Below, one piece after another: positions 33,635 through 45,037 of a DNA stretch of 64,000 nt. The translations under genes were made by a program, and so were the position numbers. The notes beneath the pieces were generated by a model, which ran no database searches, was not told the origin of the DNA, and was given only the letters and a program-made list of their open reading frames with translations. The DNA lies in contig ML769413.1 in NCBI GenBank assembly GCA_009733575.1, forward strand, positions 200,466 to 264,465. Reading direction: 5' to 3'. Each line of letters opens with the position of its first letter. Within the stretch, counting starts at the first letter, position 1. The stretch is from Gymnopus androsaceus JB14 (Eukaryota > Basidiomycota > Agaricomycetes > Agaricales > Omphalotaceae).

Positions 33635-34429
33635 GGGTGCTAAAGCCTCCAGAAAGAATCGGATATCAATTGCTTAGTTTAGTTTTTGGACTTTCGATAG
33701 TAGTAGTCTTACCAATGTCCTCGCAAATATAACATTCACTCATTCATGTCGGTCGTTTTAGCAACGAGCGTCTTCGGATGACTTTTTGGGGACTGGTGTG
33801 TAACGAATAACTACATAAGTAACAGCAGTGAACGTCTAGCTGAAGCTAGTTTGTTTTTCGCATTTCTTGCTTGTTTCTTGCCGTGATTTCTAGCCATGAG
33901 ATACTGTACGCTTACCTCTAAAACCCTCCGGGGGCCTAATTTACGCTCTAACAGGCAAGGTTTCGAGCTTTGAGGCCTACTTTACGCTAAAAACGGCAAG
34001 GATTCCGTCAAATCTGGGTCTTAATTTGCGCTAATTCAGGCGAGGGTCTGTGGGAGGGGGGCCTGGTTGGTCGTTATCATTCGTTCGTTTGCTTTACTAC
34101 TAGGTTTCTGTGCACTTTTGAACTGCCTTTCAGATTAGTTCGCGACTGACTGAAGATAAGTTGTTCGGCACGAGTAAACGAGATATCCAACCTTGTGACT
34201 CTTAAGATCCTGACTGAGCTCCTTCAGCCTGCTAATGTGCCGTATACCGTAAAAATACGGGTATACGGGTGCTGGCAGCCGTACCACATACCGTACCGTG
34301 AAGAGATGCCGTTTTTACGGCCTGTAGCGGATCCCTACTTATCTTTGCTATTCGGCAAGTAAGCTGCACCAGCATGTCTCTTCTACTCAGCTCCACCCCT
34401 ACCTCCAAATTCTAAGAGGATTTATCTTG
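33635..34429. repeat. Spacer with short degenerate tandem repeats and TACGG-rich palindromic sequence
   Basis: Between 33930 and 34050 three imperfect units of about 45 bp repeat the pattern CTAATTTACGCT...AGGCAAGG (33937, 33980, 34022). Between 34228 and 34325 lies a dense cluster of TACCGTA/TACGG motifs that can pair with itself (ACCGTAAAAATACGGGTATACGG split over 34245-34270; GCCGTTTTTACGGC at 34308). No gene was found. Such palindromic termini often mark decayed mobile elements. Confidence 0.6.
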
Positions 34430-35082
34430 TCAGCCTCCTCCTCTCAGGCGCTAGCATTTAACGCTTTCAAAACTTAGGGTTTGCTGATACGGATTGAGAC
34501 AGCCCGCTTATAAAGACTAAGCAGTATGTACAGGTTTTCTGCGCACTTGAGGAGCGACTTCTCCAGTCTGTGCATTATTGATCGTCTATTCACTAGGAGC
34601 ATTGGCTATGCTGCTTCCATATTTCCTTGAAGCTCAACTGGGCACACATCCCACTGTACTTGAAAAGGATTTTTTGTTGCACAAGGGCCCTTCGTGCCAA
34701 AATTTTTTGTTCAATTAAGATCCTTGTCACGGTGAAGACACAATTGCCAAGTGACCTTCAGGGTGTTGAACTTGAAGGGTATATGAATGTACCTCGGTTC
34801 TGGGTGCCATGGTCTTAATGTTCTCGCCGTAATTCGGCGGCTTTTTCATCTACGACTGAGTTTATTGTCAGTGAAATTGTTTTACAAATAAATCGCTGCG
34901 CTCAAGAATCAAACGACAAGCGGCATCTTGTTGTATAATGCTCTGCTCAGCCTCTTACCTGCGGTATTCAGTCTTTCAGGTTCGCGTCGGAGACGGTTAA
35001 CGATGCGATTGCGCAGTTGGATAGGAGGGGTAATAAAAGCTAAGCACCAAAACTTGGGGATATCTAACATTTTCTTCCTATC
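34430..35082. repeat. Segmental repeat upstream of beta-lactamase copy 2
   Basis: Diverged copy of 30990-31812: shares GCGCACTTGAGGAGCGACTTCTCCAG-type blocks (34540-34566), CACTGTACTTGAAAAGGATT and CTCAAGAATCAAA. More diverged than the copy at 36060. Confidence 0.75.
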
Positions 35083-35366
35083 ATGAGGCTTTCAACTTAC
35101 TTGGTTATTCCTGGTGTAACTTCAGCTGTCTTGGCAGCTACCGCTTTCCCTCCTCCTCTTGGAGTAGGATTCCAACCACCATCAGATCTTCTGGCCAATG
35201 TTGATTTTTTACAAGCACTCAGTAGCCTGAACGCATCTCTAGCGAGTGCTACCCAAACAGGCGAGTGCAAATTCGGACAGATCGGGGCCAATACAACCTC
35301 GTACTCCATTGGTCTCTTCGACACAAAATCTATTCTTTTGGACTTTGAGCATAGCTCGTCCACGCT
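35083..35366 (+). pseudogene. Beta-lactamase copy 2, truncated after about 95 codons
   Basis: From ATG 35083 the first 95 codons are nearly the same as copy 1 (MRLSTYLVIPGVTSAVLAAT ... LLDFEHSSSTL). After HSSSTL the sequence leaves the family at a CCCCCCCACACACACC tract. The catalytic SVSK, YxN and KSG motifs are absent. A short bL31m fragment begins about 190 bp downstream. This is a breakpoint of a rearrangement, not a simple stop. Confidence 0.9.
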
Positions 35367-35552
35367 CCCCCCCCACACACACCAAAGGCTTGTGTCATCC
35401 GGCGTGGTGCCCCAAGCCCAGAGTATTTATCGCCACCAATTCAGCGTATATATCTTGCACGTTGTATCGCGCGTCAATTCTAAATGATGAGGGAACTTCC
35501 GTGCTCAGACCTTGAGTTGCTATGCCTTCTTCTTCTATCTGGCTACGCTCTC

Positions 35553-35690
35553 ACTCGCCAGATCAGCGCGATAACACGCTTGGGAAATTTTGGAACGAAC
35601 AGGATTTGGAAGGGTTGGCGGTCGTCCTTTTCCCCAGACGTGTGTCGACCGTAGGGAAGGCTCGAAACTGAGACGGGTTTGGATAAACTG
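35553..35690 (-). pseudogene. Fragment of the bL31m gene
   Basis: CGATAACACGCTTGGGAAAT and GGATTTGGAAGGGTTGGCGG match 30567-30616 of the intact bL31m gene, continuing through CCAGACGTGTGT and GACCGTAGGGA to CGAAA(C)TGAGACGGGTTTG. Small indels disrupt the frame. It covers only the presequence and early core region. Its presence beside a truncated beta-lactamase shows that the duplicated unit once included both neighbours. Confidence 0.85.
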
Positions 35691-36059
35691 TGGCAGATAT
35701 CATAATACATCTTCAGGCTGTTCTTCTCTCTCCGACATCTCCATGCTGCGATCCGCGTCGGAGCCATGAATTCTGAGTTAGTCGGGGGAATTCCTGCTCA
35801 TCGAGCAAGAGCTAGGAAATTATTACTCATTTCTCCGCTTATGCGCCAAATGAGGCGGCCTTGTTCTGGTCGTTCTGCAGCATTCACTATCGTCGTCTAG
35901 CGCAGCACTTCGGTAACTACATCATTGAAAGGCACCTGCGGCGCAGAATCTAGATTTTCAGCCAGACATAACAATCGCATGGTTTATGCGCGTCGACGTA
36001 CCCCACGCACGCATTATAGAGCATATTTTGACATCTAGAGATCGTTCATCTCCAAGTAC
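35691..36059. other. Spacer with no supported gene
   Basis: No recognisable coding sequence or clear repeat. Confidence 0.4.
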
Positions 36060-37042
36060 TGCTCGTGCTTACTAGATCAAAACGCTTTAAAGCAATCAGT
36101 GTTCCATGTGCCACACTTTTCCAGCCGCTGCGACTCTCCAACTTGAACTACTTGCAAGACAACAAGTTGCTAGCCAGCCTCGAACATCTATACCCTTTGT
36201 TCTCAGGGTTGCTTACATTGCAGATAGGTAACTGCCGCTTTCAGGAGAAGGTCATATATCTTTGATAAATACGGAGATCATCTGAAGAGTGGCGCGCTGA
36301 TCCTGCTTGCCAATCCAAGAGGACACCGTAAAGTTATCTTTACGATATGCGCAACTCCTTGGTGCGCTTGAGAGAGAGAGACGAGCTTCTCATCCAGCGC
36401 TGTAGCGCTTCTGTTCCCTACTTCTTCGACAGGTGGAAACTACTTTTATGGTGTCTTTCATACCACCTTAAAGCTCACCTGGACACACCACTGTACTTGA
36501 AAGGATTTGTTGCAGGGCCCCTTTGTGCCGAAAACCTCTTCGTTCAATTAGTATCCTTGTCACGGTTCAAAGTGTTTGCCAATTGAGCTTAAGGTGACTG
36601 TTTGTCCTCGGGTGTCATCAGGAATGTTTTTTTCAACAAATTGTTCAGATAACTATAGATATATTACAGAACTTAATTAATCAAGAATCAAATGAAGCGG
36701 CAATCATGGCATTCAGTTCTTTATTTCACAAGGTGAGCTGTTAGTAATTATCGACGTCACTCATTTCTTACAACTAATTGCGCTCAAGAATCAAATGATG
36801 AGCGGCAACTGGATGACTGAGGATGGTCAATTAATGGAGTGCGCCATGCGGAGGGATGCTAAGCGAGGCTGCCGAGTTCAAAAACTGTTTAGAACGGCCT
36901 CTGTAAACGTTTCTAAACGGTTTTTGAGGGATTCCACTGTTTAATGACGATTTTATTTGGAAAGTAGCTTACGGGAAGTCATTCACTTGTTAAGTATATA
37001 ATATTCTGCTAGGCCACAGCGGGTCACTTGTTTCTTTCTAAC
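36060..37042. repeat. Segmental repeat upstream of beta-lactamase copy 3
   Basis: Begins with GCTCGTGCTTACTAG, as at 30923, and is collinear with 30920-31812. The last 310 bp are almost identical to 31504-31812 except for a few one-base indels. Confidence 0.85.
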
Positions 37043-38193
37043 ATGAGCTCTCAGATTACTTGGTTATTCCTGGTGTAACTTCAGCTGTCTTAGCAGCTAC
37101 CGCTTTCCCCTCCTCCTCTCGGACGAGGATTCCAACCACCATCAGATCTTCTGGCCAATGTCGATTTTTTACAAGCACTCAGTAGCCTGAACGCATCTCT
37201 AAGAGTGTACCCAGACAGGCGAGTGCAAATTTGGACAGATCGGGCCAATACAACCTCGTACTCCATTGGTCTCTTTGACACAAAATCTATTTTTTTGGAC
37301 TTTGAGCATAGCTCGTCCACGCTCGCCGCTCCTGGTACATCACAGGTCGATCACAACAGTATCTATCGTATTGGGAGCCTGTCGAAGCTCTTGACTGCTT
37401 ACTATTCCTCATCGAAGCGGGTGAGGACGTTTGGGATCATCAAGTCACAGACGTCGTGCCTGAGCTCGAAGCGGCGCACAGAGTTGCAATGCACAGACAG
37501 ACGCGGTGGACTGCGTAGACTGGACTAATGTCACACTTGGAGCGCTTGCAAGCCATATGGCAGGAATAGCCAGGAATGTGATTGAAATTTTTACTTTTCT
37601 TCATGAATCTTGTACTGACTATGTGTGCATAGTCTCCCAACCAGGTGAACTGTTAATGATAACCTTACCTCGGCTCAGCTTGTTGCATCTGGTTTTCCGC
37701 CTCTGAACAGCAGTGATGCACCACAGTGTGTGCTACAAATGCCACGGACCCTTGCTCTAGAGAAGGTAGGTTTTCTTCGATTGCAAGGATAAACTGCATA
37801 TTGACAAAGAAATAAGAATATTTCCAGGGCGTTACTCAAAGTTCACCCAGTATTCAGCCCATTCGGCTCGCCCTCATACTCGAACGCTGCGTACCAGATC
37901 CTGGGGTATGCTCTTGAAAAACTCACCGGCGAATCTTTCGAGTTGATGTTCCAGAGAGACCTGGTTGGGAGATTAGGGCTGAATGGAACCAGCTACAGTG
38001 AGCCCGTTAACTCTACCGAGGCCGTTATTCCGTTCAGCATCAGCGAAGTGCCTGGTCCTATGAAGCAGCGATGAGACTCCTGCTGGTGGTATAACTCCAC
38101 TCTCGCCGATCTAATGAGAATAGGACAGAGCATGCTGAACAATGAAGTGCTATCTCCTCCCACCACTCGTAGCTGGATGAAACCCGTGGCACA
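37043..38193 (+). pseudogene. Beta-lactamase copy 3, frameshifted and cut off
   Basis: Collinear at DNA level with copy 1 from the start codon to AGCTGGATGAAACCCGTGGC, but with many one-base deletions (for example after ATGAG at 37043, at AAGAGTGTACCC near 37201, and GATCGGGCC near 37240). Introns are recognisable. The sequence stops abruptly at about 38193, before the KSG motif, where it joins the 3' end of the Nop13-like gene. The scattered single-base losses could be decay, or poor consensus in a repeated region. Confidence 0.88.
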
Positions 38194-39674
38194 CACAGCC
38201 GCGTTTAGCTTGTGCTAGCGCCGCGCCAGGTTTTGGCCTATTACGAGGTCCTTTATGCCGAGGAGCACCGTCAACACCTCTTCCACCAGACCTACGCCCA
38301 ACCGCGCTGTGATCTACCCCTGGTTCATCATCGCCAAGATGAGATTCTCCCTTGTCCTCGCGTCGCTCCGAAGAATCTTCCGACTCCCCGACAGCACCTC
38401 CTCCAGTATCCCGGTCGAATTTACGGAAAGGTTTATTAGGTCTGCCGTTCGTCGGCCTAGATCCCGATTTTTTCCTGGAATCCTTCCAAGAACCTTCACC
38501 TTCAACAGGCTTGGGTTTATTGGGCCCTCTTTTAACTGCATCTGCGGAGGCGTATTCAACGACGAGGTTTCGGCCGTTTAGATGATGATTTTTAGGATTG
38601 ATGAGAGTGGAAGTAGCATTGTCAGTGCTAGAGAAATCAACGAAAGCAAAACTGAAGAACAACAGGGGGTCAGCTCGAACATGAAAGGATATTTGACAAG
38701 CCAACTGTACCCTTTGCACAACCCGCTGTCTTCGAAGGTACCCAAACGAATTTTCCGTATCCAATCATCCCCCGTCTCTTTCGGCTTTTCATCGTCATTT
38801 TCCTCTTCAGCGTCCTTCTTTTCCTTACCAGGTTTCCTCCTATGCGCATCGAACAACTGACGTATATGGTCTTCTGTTGTTTCAAAAGGCAGATTGCCCA
38901 AGAAGAGCGTAGGAGCAGGAGGTTGCTTTTGAGCTCGGAGAATTTTGAGGGCTGTTTTAGAATGAGTCTTTCCGCCAGAAGACTCTTCGACAGCGGGAGC
39001 AGCAGGTCGTCCTGCGAAATCGTCGCCTGAAAACAAAAATGAGTTAGCTTGTAGGATGGATAACGAATGAGAATATCGATTGACCATCTTTGATCAATAG
39101 CTTGCGACCAACCAATGGTTTTTCGGAAAGGGTTATTGCTACAATCTTGGCGTCTGGAGTAGCAAAATCGACATATGCAAATCTAGAAAGAGGAGGATTC
39201 GATACTTCGATTCAGCAATTGGCAACAAGTTACTCACCCTCTATTTTCCGGTGGCATATTCGGCCTCAAAGCTATTTTCATAGGCATGTGTATCCGTGTA
39301 ATCTCTCCAACTCCGTCAAAGAAATTACGTAGAGCTTCCGGGGTCGTCTTAAAAGACAGATTCCCCACCCAAACAGAATTTTGTCGTTTCAAGGCCGATT
39401 CTACAGCAGCCTTCTGATTATCCAGTTTCCGCTTTTTGGTAGGAGGAACTTCTTCGTCGCCTTTGAGTGCGGCTAGCTTTTCTTTCTTCTTCTGTCTACG
39501 CTTTTCTGCATGGGATAAAGCTGGGACATCATCATCAACGGCTTCTTCCTCTGATTCCGAGTCGCTGGATGAAGAATTCGAGTTATCTGAATCTTCTGCA
39601 TTCTTTTCTTCTCTTTTACGCTTTGATGGAGGCTCTGGGCTCGCAGAACTACGGGCGGAGGACGAGGAAGACAT
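38150..39674 (-). CDS. Nucleolar RNA-binding protein with two RRMs, Nop13/Rnp24-like, with a chimeric C-terminus
   Basis: Four exons (39674-39238, 39182-39085, 39026-38711, 38651-38150) join in frame to 450 aa. The N-terminus is Ser/acidic plus Lys-rich (nuclear). RRM1: SVWVGNLSFKTTPEALRNFF ... RGFAYVDFATPD. RRM2: PTLFLGNLPFETTEDHIRQL ... KGFAFVDFSSTDNATS. The tail is Gly/Arg/Lys-rich. This matches yeast Nop13 and S. pombe Rnp24, pre-ribosomal RNA-binding proteins. The reading frame runs past AALAQAKR into sequence antisense to beta-lactamase copy 3 and stops at 38150, so the last 16 or so residues (GCVCHGFHPATSGGRR) are foreign. The RRMs are intact, so the protein may still work. The family's normal end beyond that point is not in the window. 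Confidence 0.85.
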
Positions 39675-41202
39675 GAAAGAAACGCCGGCTTTTTGCCGCC
39701 AAGTTTGCTTCCGACGCAGCCGGCGCTTAATAACTTGCTCTGAGTTCGTTCATTCACCACTCAGCTTACAGGTGCAATGACAGTGAGGCAGAATCATCTG
39801 GTTGTTTCTTGAAGTAAACTGATTCCAACTAGAACGATCACGCCGCTGCCAATGAAATTTACTACGAAATTGCTTTGCGAGGAAACATTCGCCGATCTTA
39901 CTCTAAGAACTTTTGTCAAGTTTCCAACTGGTACTCGTCTCGTACGAAACTGGCAGTGCTTCAGACATAACGACTCTCGCAGCATCCGATAAATCATGCC
40001 GAACCTTTCTCAACGTGCTCGACCCTCATCCCGCCACATTCGTCGAAAAGATCGCATTGCTTTTACGCCTTCAAGAGCATAACGCGTATCCTAAGTAGAG
40101 GTGTGGGATGCCGCCTTTGTGGATCTTCCTCCAAGAGCTCTCGAAAATGCATTTTCCCGTGATTTGTGCCTTGCTTTCTTTCTCTGGCCTCTTGAGCTAG
40201 TTTCGCTTACGGGTTTGAGGCGCTTTTTGCAATGCAATTTTCTTGGGTACTAAAAATGCATTCTACGATATGTGCAAAAAACAATTCGTCAAAATCATGC
40301 CAATCTTCTGGCCCAATTTCACGAATTGTTCCGCTAAGAGGTTTGGCTCTGTATATCATTCTACCAATCCTAACTTTCTACTTAACTGTGTGTTCTAATT
40401 GTACATAAATGACTGAGTGTGCACGCATTAGCGGCCTTAGCGCCCAGTTTTGGCATCAGTAGCTCTAGAGAATAGTGAAATCTCACTAAATTTCAATAAC
40501 TTCCGGTGAATTCAAGAGCAATATGGCCAATGGCTAGATCGGATTGATGGGATGGTGCTGAACTTGAGAAAAAATGAAGGCACCGGTATGATCAATGACT
40601 GTATCTACTTCCTTTAATACTACGGTCTGGCTGGGGAGAAAAAGAGATATTGGTAACAATGAATTTCATTGATTCACTGCACAACAGAACCTCTAAATTT
40701 GGCGATGCTACACACCGGGTCGAGGACTAAAAAGAAGATTAGGAGAGTTCCTAGTAAAAACAAAAAGAAAGAGTTGATTTGACGAGGAACCAAGGATCGA
40801 AGCACAGGGAGATAGACACTTGACAGAAAAGGAATAAGTTTTAATAATACTGTCTGCAATGCAAAGTGGGGCGAGCCGCGATGAGTCTCGGAGGGAAGAC
40901 ATGTGCCTATCATTGCTTATATATTCCCATTCGACACCAAAAAAATATAATTCACTTTGCATACTCAAAACTTTCAACCATTATCCCCAAGGTTATAATG
41001 CTCCACCAAACAAAAAAGTAAAAAAGAAGTGGTAAAGCAGCACCATTTAAGCAAGCGAAAAGGCCAAGCAAAAATTGAATCGAAATAGAAAATAAAATAA
41101 AAGGTGATCAACTACACTCAGTACGTTCAAGTTTTGTTCAAGTTTCAAATACTCTGAAGAAAATCATCAGCATTGGGCATCTCCGGTACTGAGATGGCAG
41201 AC
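39675..41202. other. Long spacer with no confident gene
   Basis: A 61-codon frame at 39913-40098 (ending LLLRLQEHNAYPK) has some coding character but no recognised domain. The rest is AT-rich with A-runs (40730-41100). I see no RNA gene. Confidence 0.4.
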
Positions 41203-41952
41203 TTACCCAAACTCCCATGGCAGTCCTACAATTGGGGAGAAACATATGCCACTAAGCGGAGCACCAGGGTTCGCGCTACATGTAGCAGAAATCGCCGATC
41301 CCAACACTGCCTGAAAGTCACAGTGTTAATGGTGAATATGAGTAAATCCAGGCAAGGGAAGATTCATCTTACTAGAGAGCCGTCACAAATATCAATTTCT
41401 TCAATGCCCGTATTTTCAAAGATAAACTCGCAGGTTCCGAATGTCAATGTCAAAGCATCCCCAGCAGGGACTAAAAATCCATTGACACCTAGAGAGGATT
41501 TTAACAATAGCCTCCGGCAGAATAATCATTATTTACTGTTGTCGCCTGCAAGAAGAGCGTCCTCCAATGAAAAACAATCTTCAAGTACAGGCTGAGCATC
41601 GGCAATAGTAGAGCACTCTGTCTCAGCCACGCCACCTGTTTACAAATAGTGATCATTGGTCTTTAACAAATGCGCGAGCGAGAAGGTACTTACAATCACT
41701 TGAGGGGGCATCACAAAAAGATACTACCTGACGCTTTGAAGCAATGTGTTCAAACCGTTTGCTCTGAGCCTGTTTCGCTGCAGAGCAGGTGGACAAGGTC
41801 ACAGTTATGATATTTTCACCATGCGTTATGATAGAACTGTTGAGGACAGTAGTGTCAGAGCCACATTGAGTCACCAAGGCAGAGCTCGCAGCAAAAGATA
41901 GAGCAACAGGAGTATAAGCGATGAAAAGGATACCAAAGACAGACAGCTTCAT
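41203..41952 (-). CDS. Small secreted protein, cysteine-containing
   Basis: Four exons (41952-41694, 41635-41537, 41488-41373, 41310-41203) join in frame to 193 aa. A signal peptide opens it (MKLSVFGILFIAYTPVALSF). The body has spaced Cys residues (VTQCGSDT, SFCDAPSSDCG, TECSTIAD, LEDCFSL, FGTCEFIFENTG, DICDGSL, SATCSANP) and ends GLPWEFG. The TFGTCEFIFENTG...ICDGSL pattern recalls a group of mushroom small secreted proteins of unknown role; I do not name a family. The introns are 57, 48 and 62 nt. The plus-strand open frame at 41173-41595 is antisense and rejected. Confidence 0.8.
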
Positions 41953-42224
41953 GGTGGTCGAAACTGGGACATTTGCAAAGAGATAGACCTGATTTTATAG
42001 GTGGAGAAATGGCTACTTACACGGAGCAAAAGCCAAAAATAACAAGGGACTCATAATTATTAGGACACGGTGTCATCGGATGAAGACTGCTCACCTTTTC
42101 ATCTTTTAGAAGATTTGCTAGTCCATCGTTTGTCCAATGTGCGATGAGATGAGAAAGTCTATATCCACCAACCTAACAGATTCCTTAATTGGCAATGGAC
42201 CAAGTTCTAGATTGCTTTCAGTTC
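41953..42224. promoter_or_regulatory. 5' region of the secreted protein gene
   Basis: Contains no gene. Presumed promoter; no specific site recognised. Confidence 0.35.
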
Positions 42225-42522
42225 GACAGCAACTAGACAGCGTGTAAGAATGGAATGGACCAGACAAAATGCTCGGCCGATTTATTGGCCGAGCTATATT
42301 ATCTCAAGCCCATGACTTCCCCTCTATGAATCATCACGCACAGCAGCAACTTGACAGCAATAGATGGACAACCAGCAGACAACATGCCCCTGGCACAAGG
42401 TAAAGGGTAAAATCGGCCAAGAAATGCTTGGCCGATTTGTCTCAAGCCATATGACTTCTCCTCTACAAAAAATCGGCCAGAGTAGCTTCTTTTCTGTCCT
42501 TACACGCTGTCGAGTTGCTGTC
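42225..42522. mobile_element. MITE-like inverted repeat, about 298 bp
   Basis: Ends GACAGCAACTAGACAGCG (42225) and CGCTGTCGAGTTGCTGTC (to 42522), which are inverted copies with one or two mismatches and extend through GTGTAAG / CTTACAC. Internal GGCCGA/TCGGCC motifs recur several times (42274-42292, 42410-42440, 42470). No coding capacity. No clear target duplication was found. Confidence 0.65.
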
Positions 42523-43024
42523 AATGATTCTTGGTGAAAGGTCAGGATATTTGAAGTTCTGGCATCTTGACCACCTTTCAAACAATCAAGAGTTCTGTAT
42601 TAGAAGTCGTTCTTACACTCTTAGTTGAGTAGTTTTCTGGTGGAACAATTACTATTTGTGCCAGCCTGGTAGGCAAGCTGCTCAATGCTCGGCAAATCTT
42701 GTTTGAGTCAGTTTGACATTTGGATTAAACATTTTGATTATTCTGATATCAAAAGTAATACATTGAAATGTATGCACTTTTCAGGTTCAAGTCAGTCCAC
42801 AGACTGAGCTAACCGCTGCTCAACAGACCCTTATTATTTATGGGGTGGGTGGGATGTAGGTAACGAGCATGTAAACAAGGGGTGTTCAATCCAATAAGTC
42901 CAGACAAGTCATTATATTCCAACTTTAAGTGACCCCTCCTGCACCTTATATAGAACTATTTTTCCACACTAATTTCCTAATTTGGAAGTCAAAAATTCTG
43001 GTCGTGCATTGATAAACGACAAAC
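42523..43024. other. Spacer with no supported gene
   Basis: AT-rich, nothing recognised. Confidence 0.4.
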
Positions 43025-43440
43025 GACAAGGTTTCGGCCGTTTACATGATGGTTTTTAGGATTGATGAGAGTGGAAGTAACATTGTCGGTGCTGGAGAAA
43101 CCAACGAAAGCAAAACTAAAGAACAACAGGGGATCAGCTCGAGTATGAAAGGATATCTGATGTGCCCTTTGCACAACCCGCTGTTTTCGAAGGTACCCAA
43201 ACGAATTTTCCGTATCCAATTGTCTTTCGGCTTTTCATCGTCATTTTCCTCTTTATCGTCCTTCTCTTCCTTACCAGGTTTCCTCCTATGTGCATCGAAC
43301 AACTGACGTATGTGGTCTTCAGTTGTTTCAAAAGGCAGATTGCCCAAGAAGAGCGTAGGAGCGGGAGGTTGCTTTTGAGCTCGGAGAATTTTGAGGGCTG
43401 TTTTAGAATGAGTCTTTCCGCCAGAAGACTCTTCAACAAT
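43025..43440 (-). pseudogene. Partial duplicate of the Nop13-like gene
   Basis: Collinear with about 38565-39000 of the intact gene: VEESSGGKTHSKTALKILRA, RRM2 (PTLFLGNLPFETTEDHIRQL), an intron, then FAFVGFSSTDNVTSTLIN and GRNLVV. It lacks RRM1 and the C-terminal tail. Small in-frame deletions (ETGDD lost) and substitutions separate it from the original, and homology breaks off sharply at both ends. Reading begins at a chance MAS and ends in unrelated CRLSMHDQNF. Likely non-functional. Confidence 0.88.
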
Positions 43441-45037
43441 GGACGCCATTAACGTATCAGTGTGACTTTCTTTTACACTCCCTGAAGTCTTCTCAAGTAT
43501 CGATGCATCACATTTTTGTCACCTTTAATAAACTTGCAGTTGGATGCCCGTTTCCATCGAAAAATTTGAGGAAAAGCTATCAATGTACGTGTTATTATCA
43601 ATGTGGCTTGGCATCTTGAACTCTGATCAGCAAGATCCATCGCAGAGTTTACTGTGTATCCATCATGCTCAAGTCACTTCTTCAATTATTTCATTCTCAA
43701 TCTTACTGCAGCCTCACTTCTGTTGAGCGGCAGTATATGCGCCTTTGCTTCTGTGGAAGTGCGATTCGTTCCACTCATCGACACCCAATACTTATCATTC
43801 CCTCTTATACCAATATGGCCGAAGGGTTCGGAGATGCGAGGAAGTTCACGCTGAGTCCGGTCCTCCAGCCATCGCCAGAGCCTGAGCAACTCTGCGGGAG
43901 GCTTTGTCCACCTCCAATCGATGTGCGGGATTACGTCAAGAGGTAACCCGACTCGTGTTGGACTCCGACCGTTTCTGTATCCGGAGGAGCGTTTGCGAGG
44001 ACAGTTACCGTACTATTTCCTTATTCGTGTAGTTTTTGTTACTTTATCCCACATTTTCCCCGCGCTTTGGCGCTTAGATAATCAATTCCCCTTTTGACCT
44101 GAACTCTCATATCGCGAAGACCAACGCGTCTTCGTCTGAGTCTTGACACCGTATCTTCGAGCAACGACTCGAAGATATTGTCCTTATCTCACCTCCGATT
44201 CGAACGAATCTTTCACTTTGATTATCGACTCAGTACTGGTCGATTTGGCTCTACTCATCATCTCGAACGACGCCCAACTCGATAACGAATTAGGCGATTC
44301 GTCCAAGTCTCGGCACACGTATTCTAGGTGAGTATCTACACCTAGATTCCCATTTATCTCGCTGCTAGTCAACATTGTTCGCTGTGGGAACATTGTCGCT
44401 ATCTCTTTACAGGCAGACGTCGAGCTCGCTAGCCCGACTGACATACCTCGTTCCTTCTTGGAACAAATCATTCTTCCACACTTCCAAAACTCAAAAGGTT
44501 TCAGGGGCTTCACATGGAGCTTCTGCGCTTTTGGGTAGTGACGGTGTAGTATGTCCTCTGAATCAGAAACCTCGAAACCCTTCCCAATATCGAGTATCTC
44601 AAGCTTAGTGTAAACCCTATCAACGAGTGCTTTGACAAGCCTGTCCTCTTGGCGCATCCGGATAAACTGCAGGAACAATATTGGTATGTTATAGATCTAC
44701 GTGCATCGTCCCAAAGTGCTGTTATTTATATTTACAGTCGGTTCGACGACGAACCACATTTGGAGGAGAAGTTGGTGGAGGGTCATGGCAGGTGGGGTTA
44801 TTCTGGAGTGCTATGTTTCGCCCATTGATGAGGTACCGGTCGTTCCAAGTCTTAACAAATAATGATAAGTGAGTTGATGACATCGGGCGGTCAAAGCGAT
44901 CCTTCGCTACCGAAAAAGGGATTCCTTGCGCTAAATACTATTCTGTCTTCCAGTACGACTTTCTCCCAGCCAGTATCGTGAGTATAAAATGTTTCCAGAA
45001 CAACTTGAATGTACAGAAGGTATCAATTATCTGTTTT
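43441..45037 (+). pseudogene. Decayed region with leucine-rich F-box-like fragments
   Basis: No continuous gene can be built. About 44455-44545 encodes LPKLKRFQGLHMELLRFWV-like sequence, and 44560-44670 encodes ETLPNIEYLKLSVNPINE-like sequence in a different frame, both typical of leucine-rich regions of mushroom F-box proteins. A shorter related piece (CTTCCAAAACTCAAAAGGTT ... TCACATGGAGCT) recurs at about 46758-46800, and 44840-45037 recurs at 46865-47048. This region therefore belongs to the tandem duplication that produced the two propeller genes. Confidence 0.5.

Noticed and set aside
38212..38585. Plus-strand open frames suggesting a continuation of beta-lactamase copy 3
   Set aside because: They are antisense to the Nop13-like tail; beta-lactamase homology stops at about 38193.
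41173..41595. A 140-codon plus-strand open frame
   Set aside because: Antisense to the four-exon secreted protein gene, which has a signal peptide and consistent splice phases.
44184..44678. A 164-codon minus-strand open frame
   Set aside because: The plus strand at the same place carries leucine-rich fragments related to F-box genes; the minus frame has no recognisable features.
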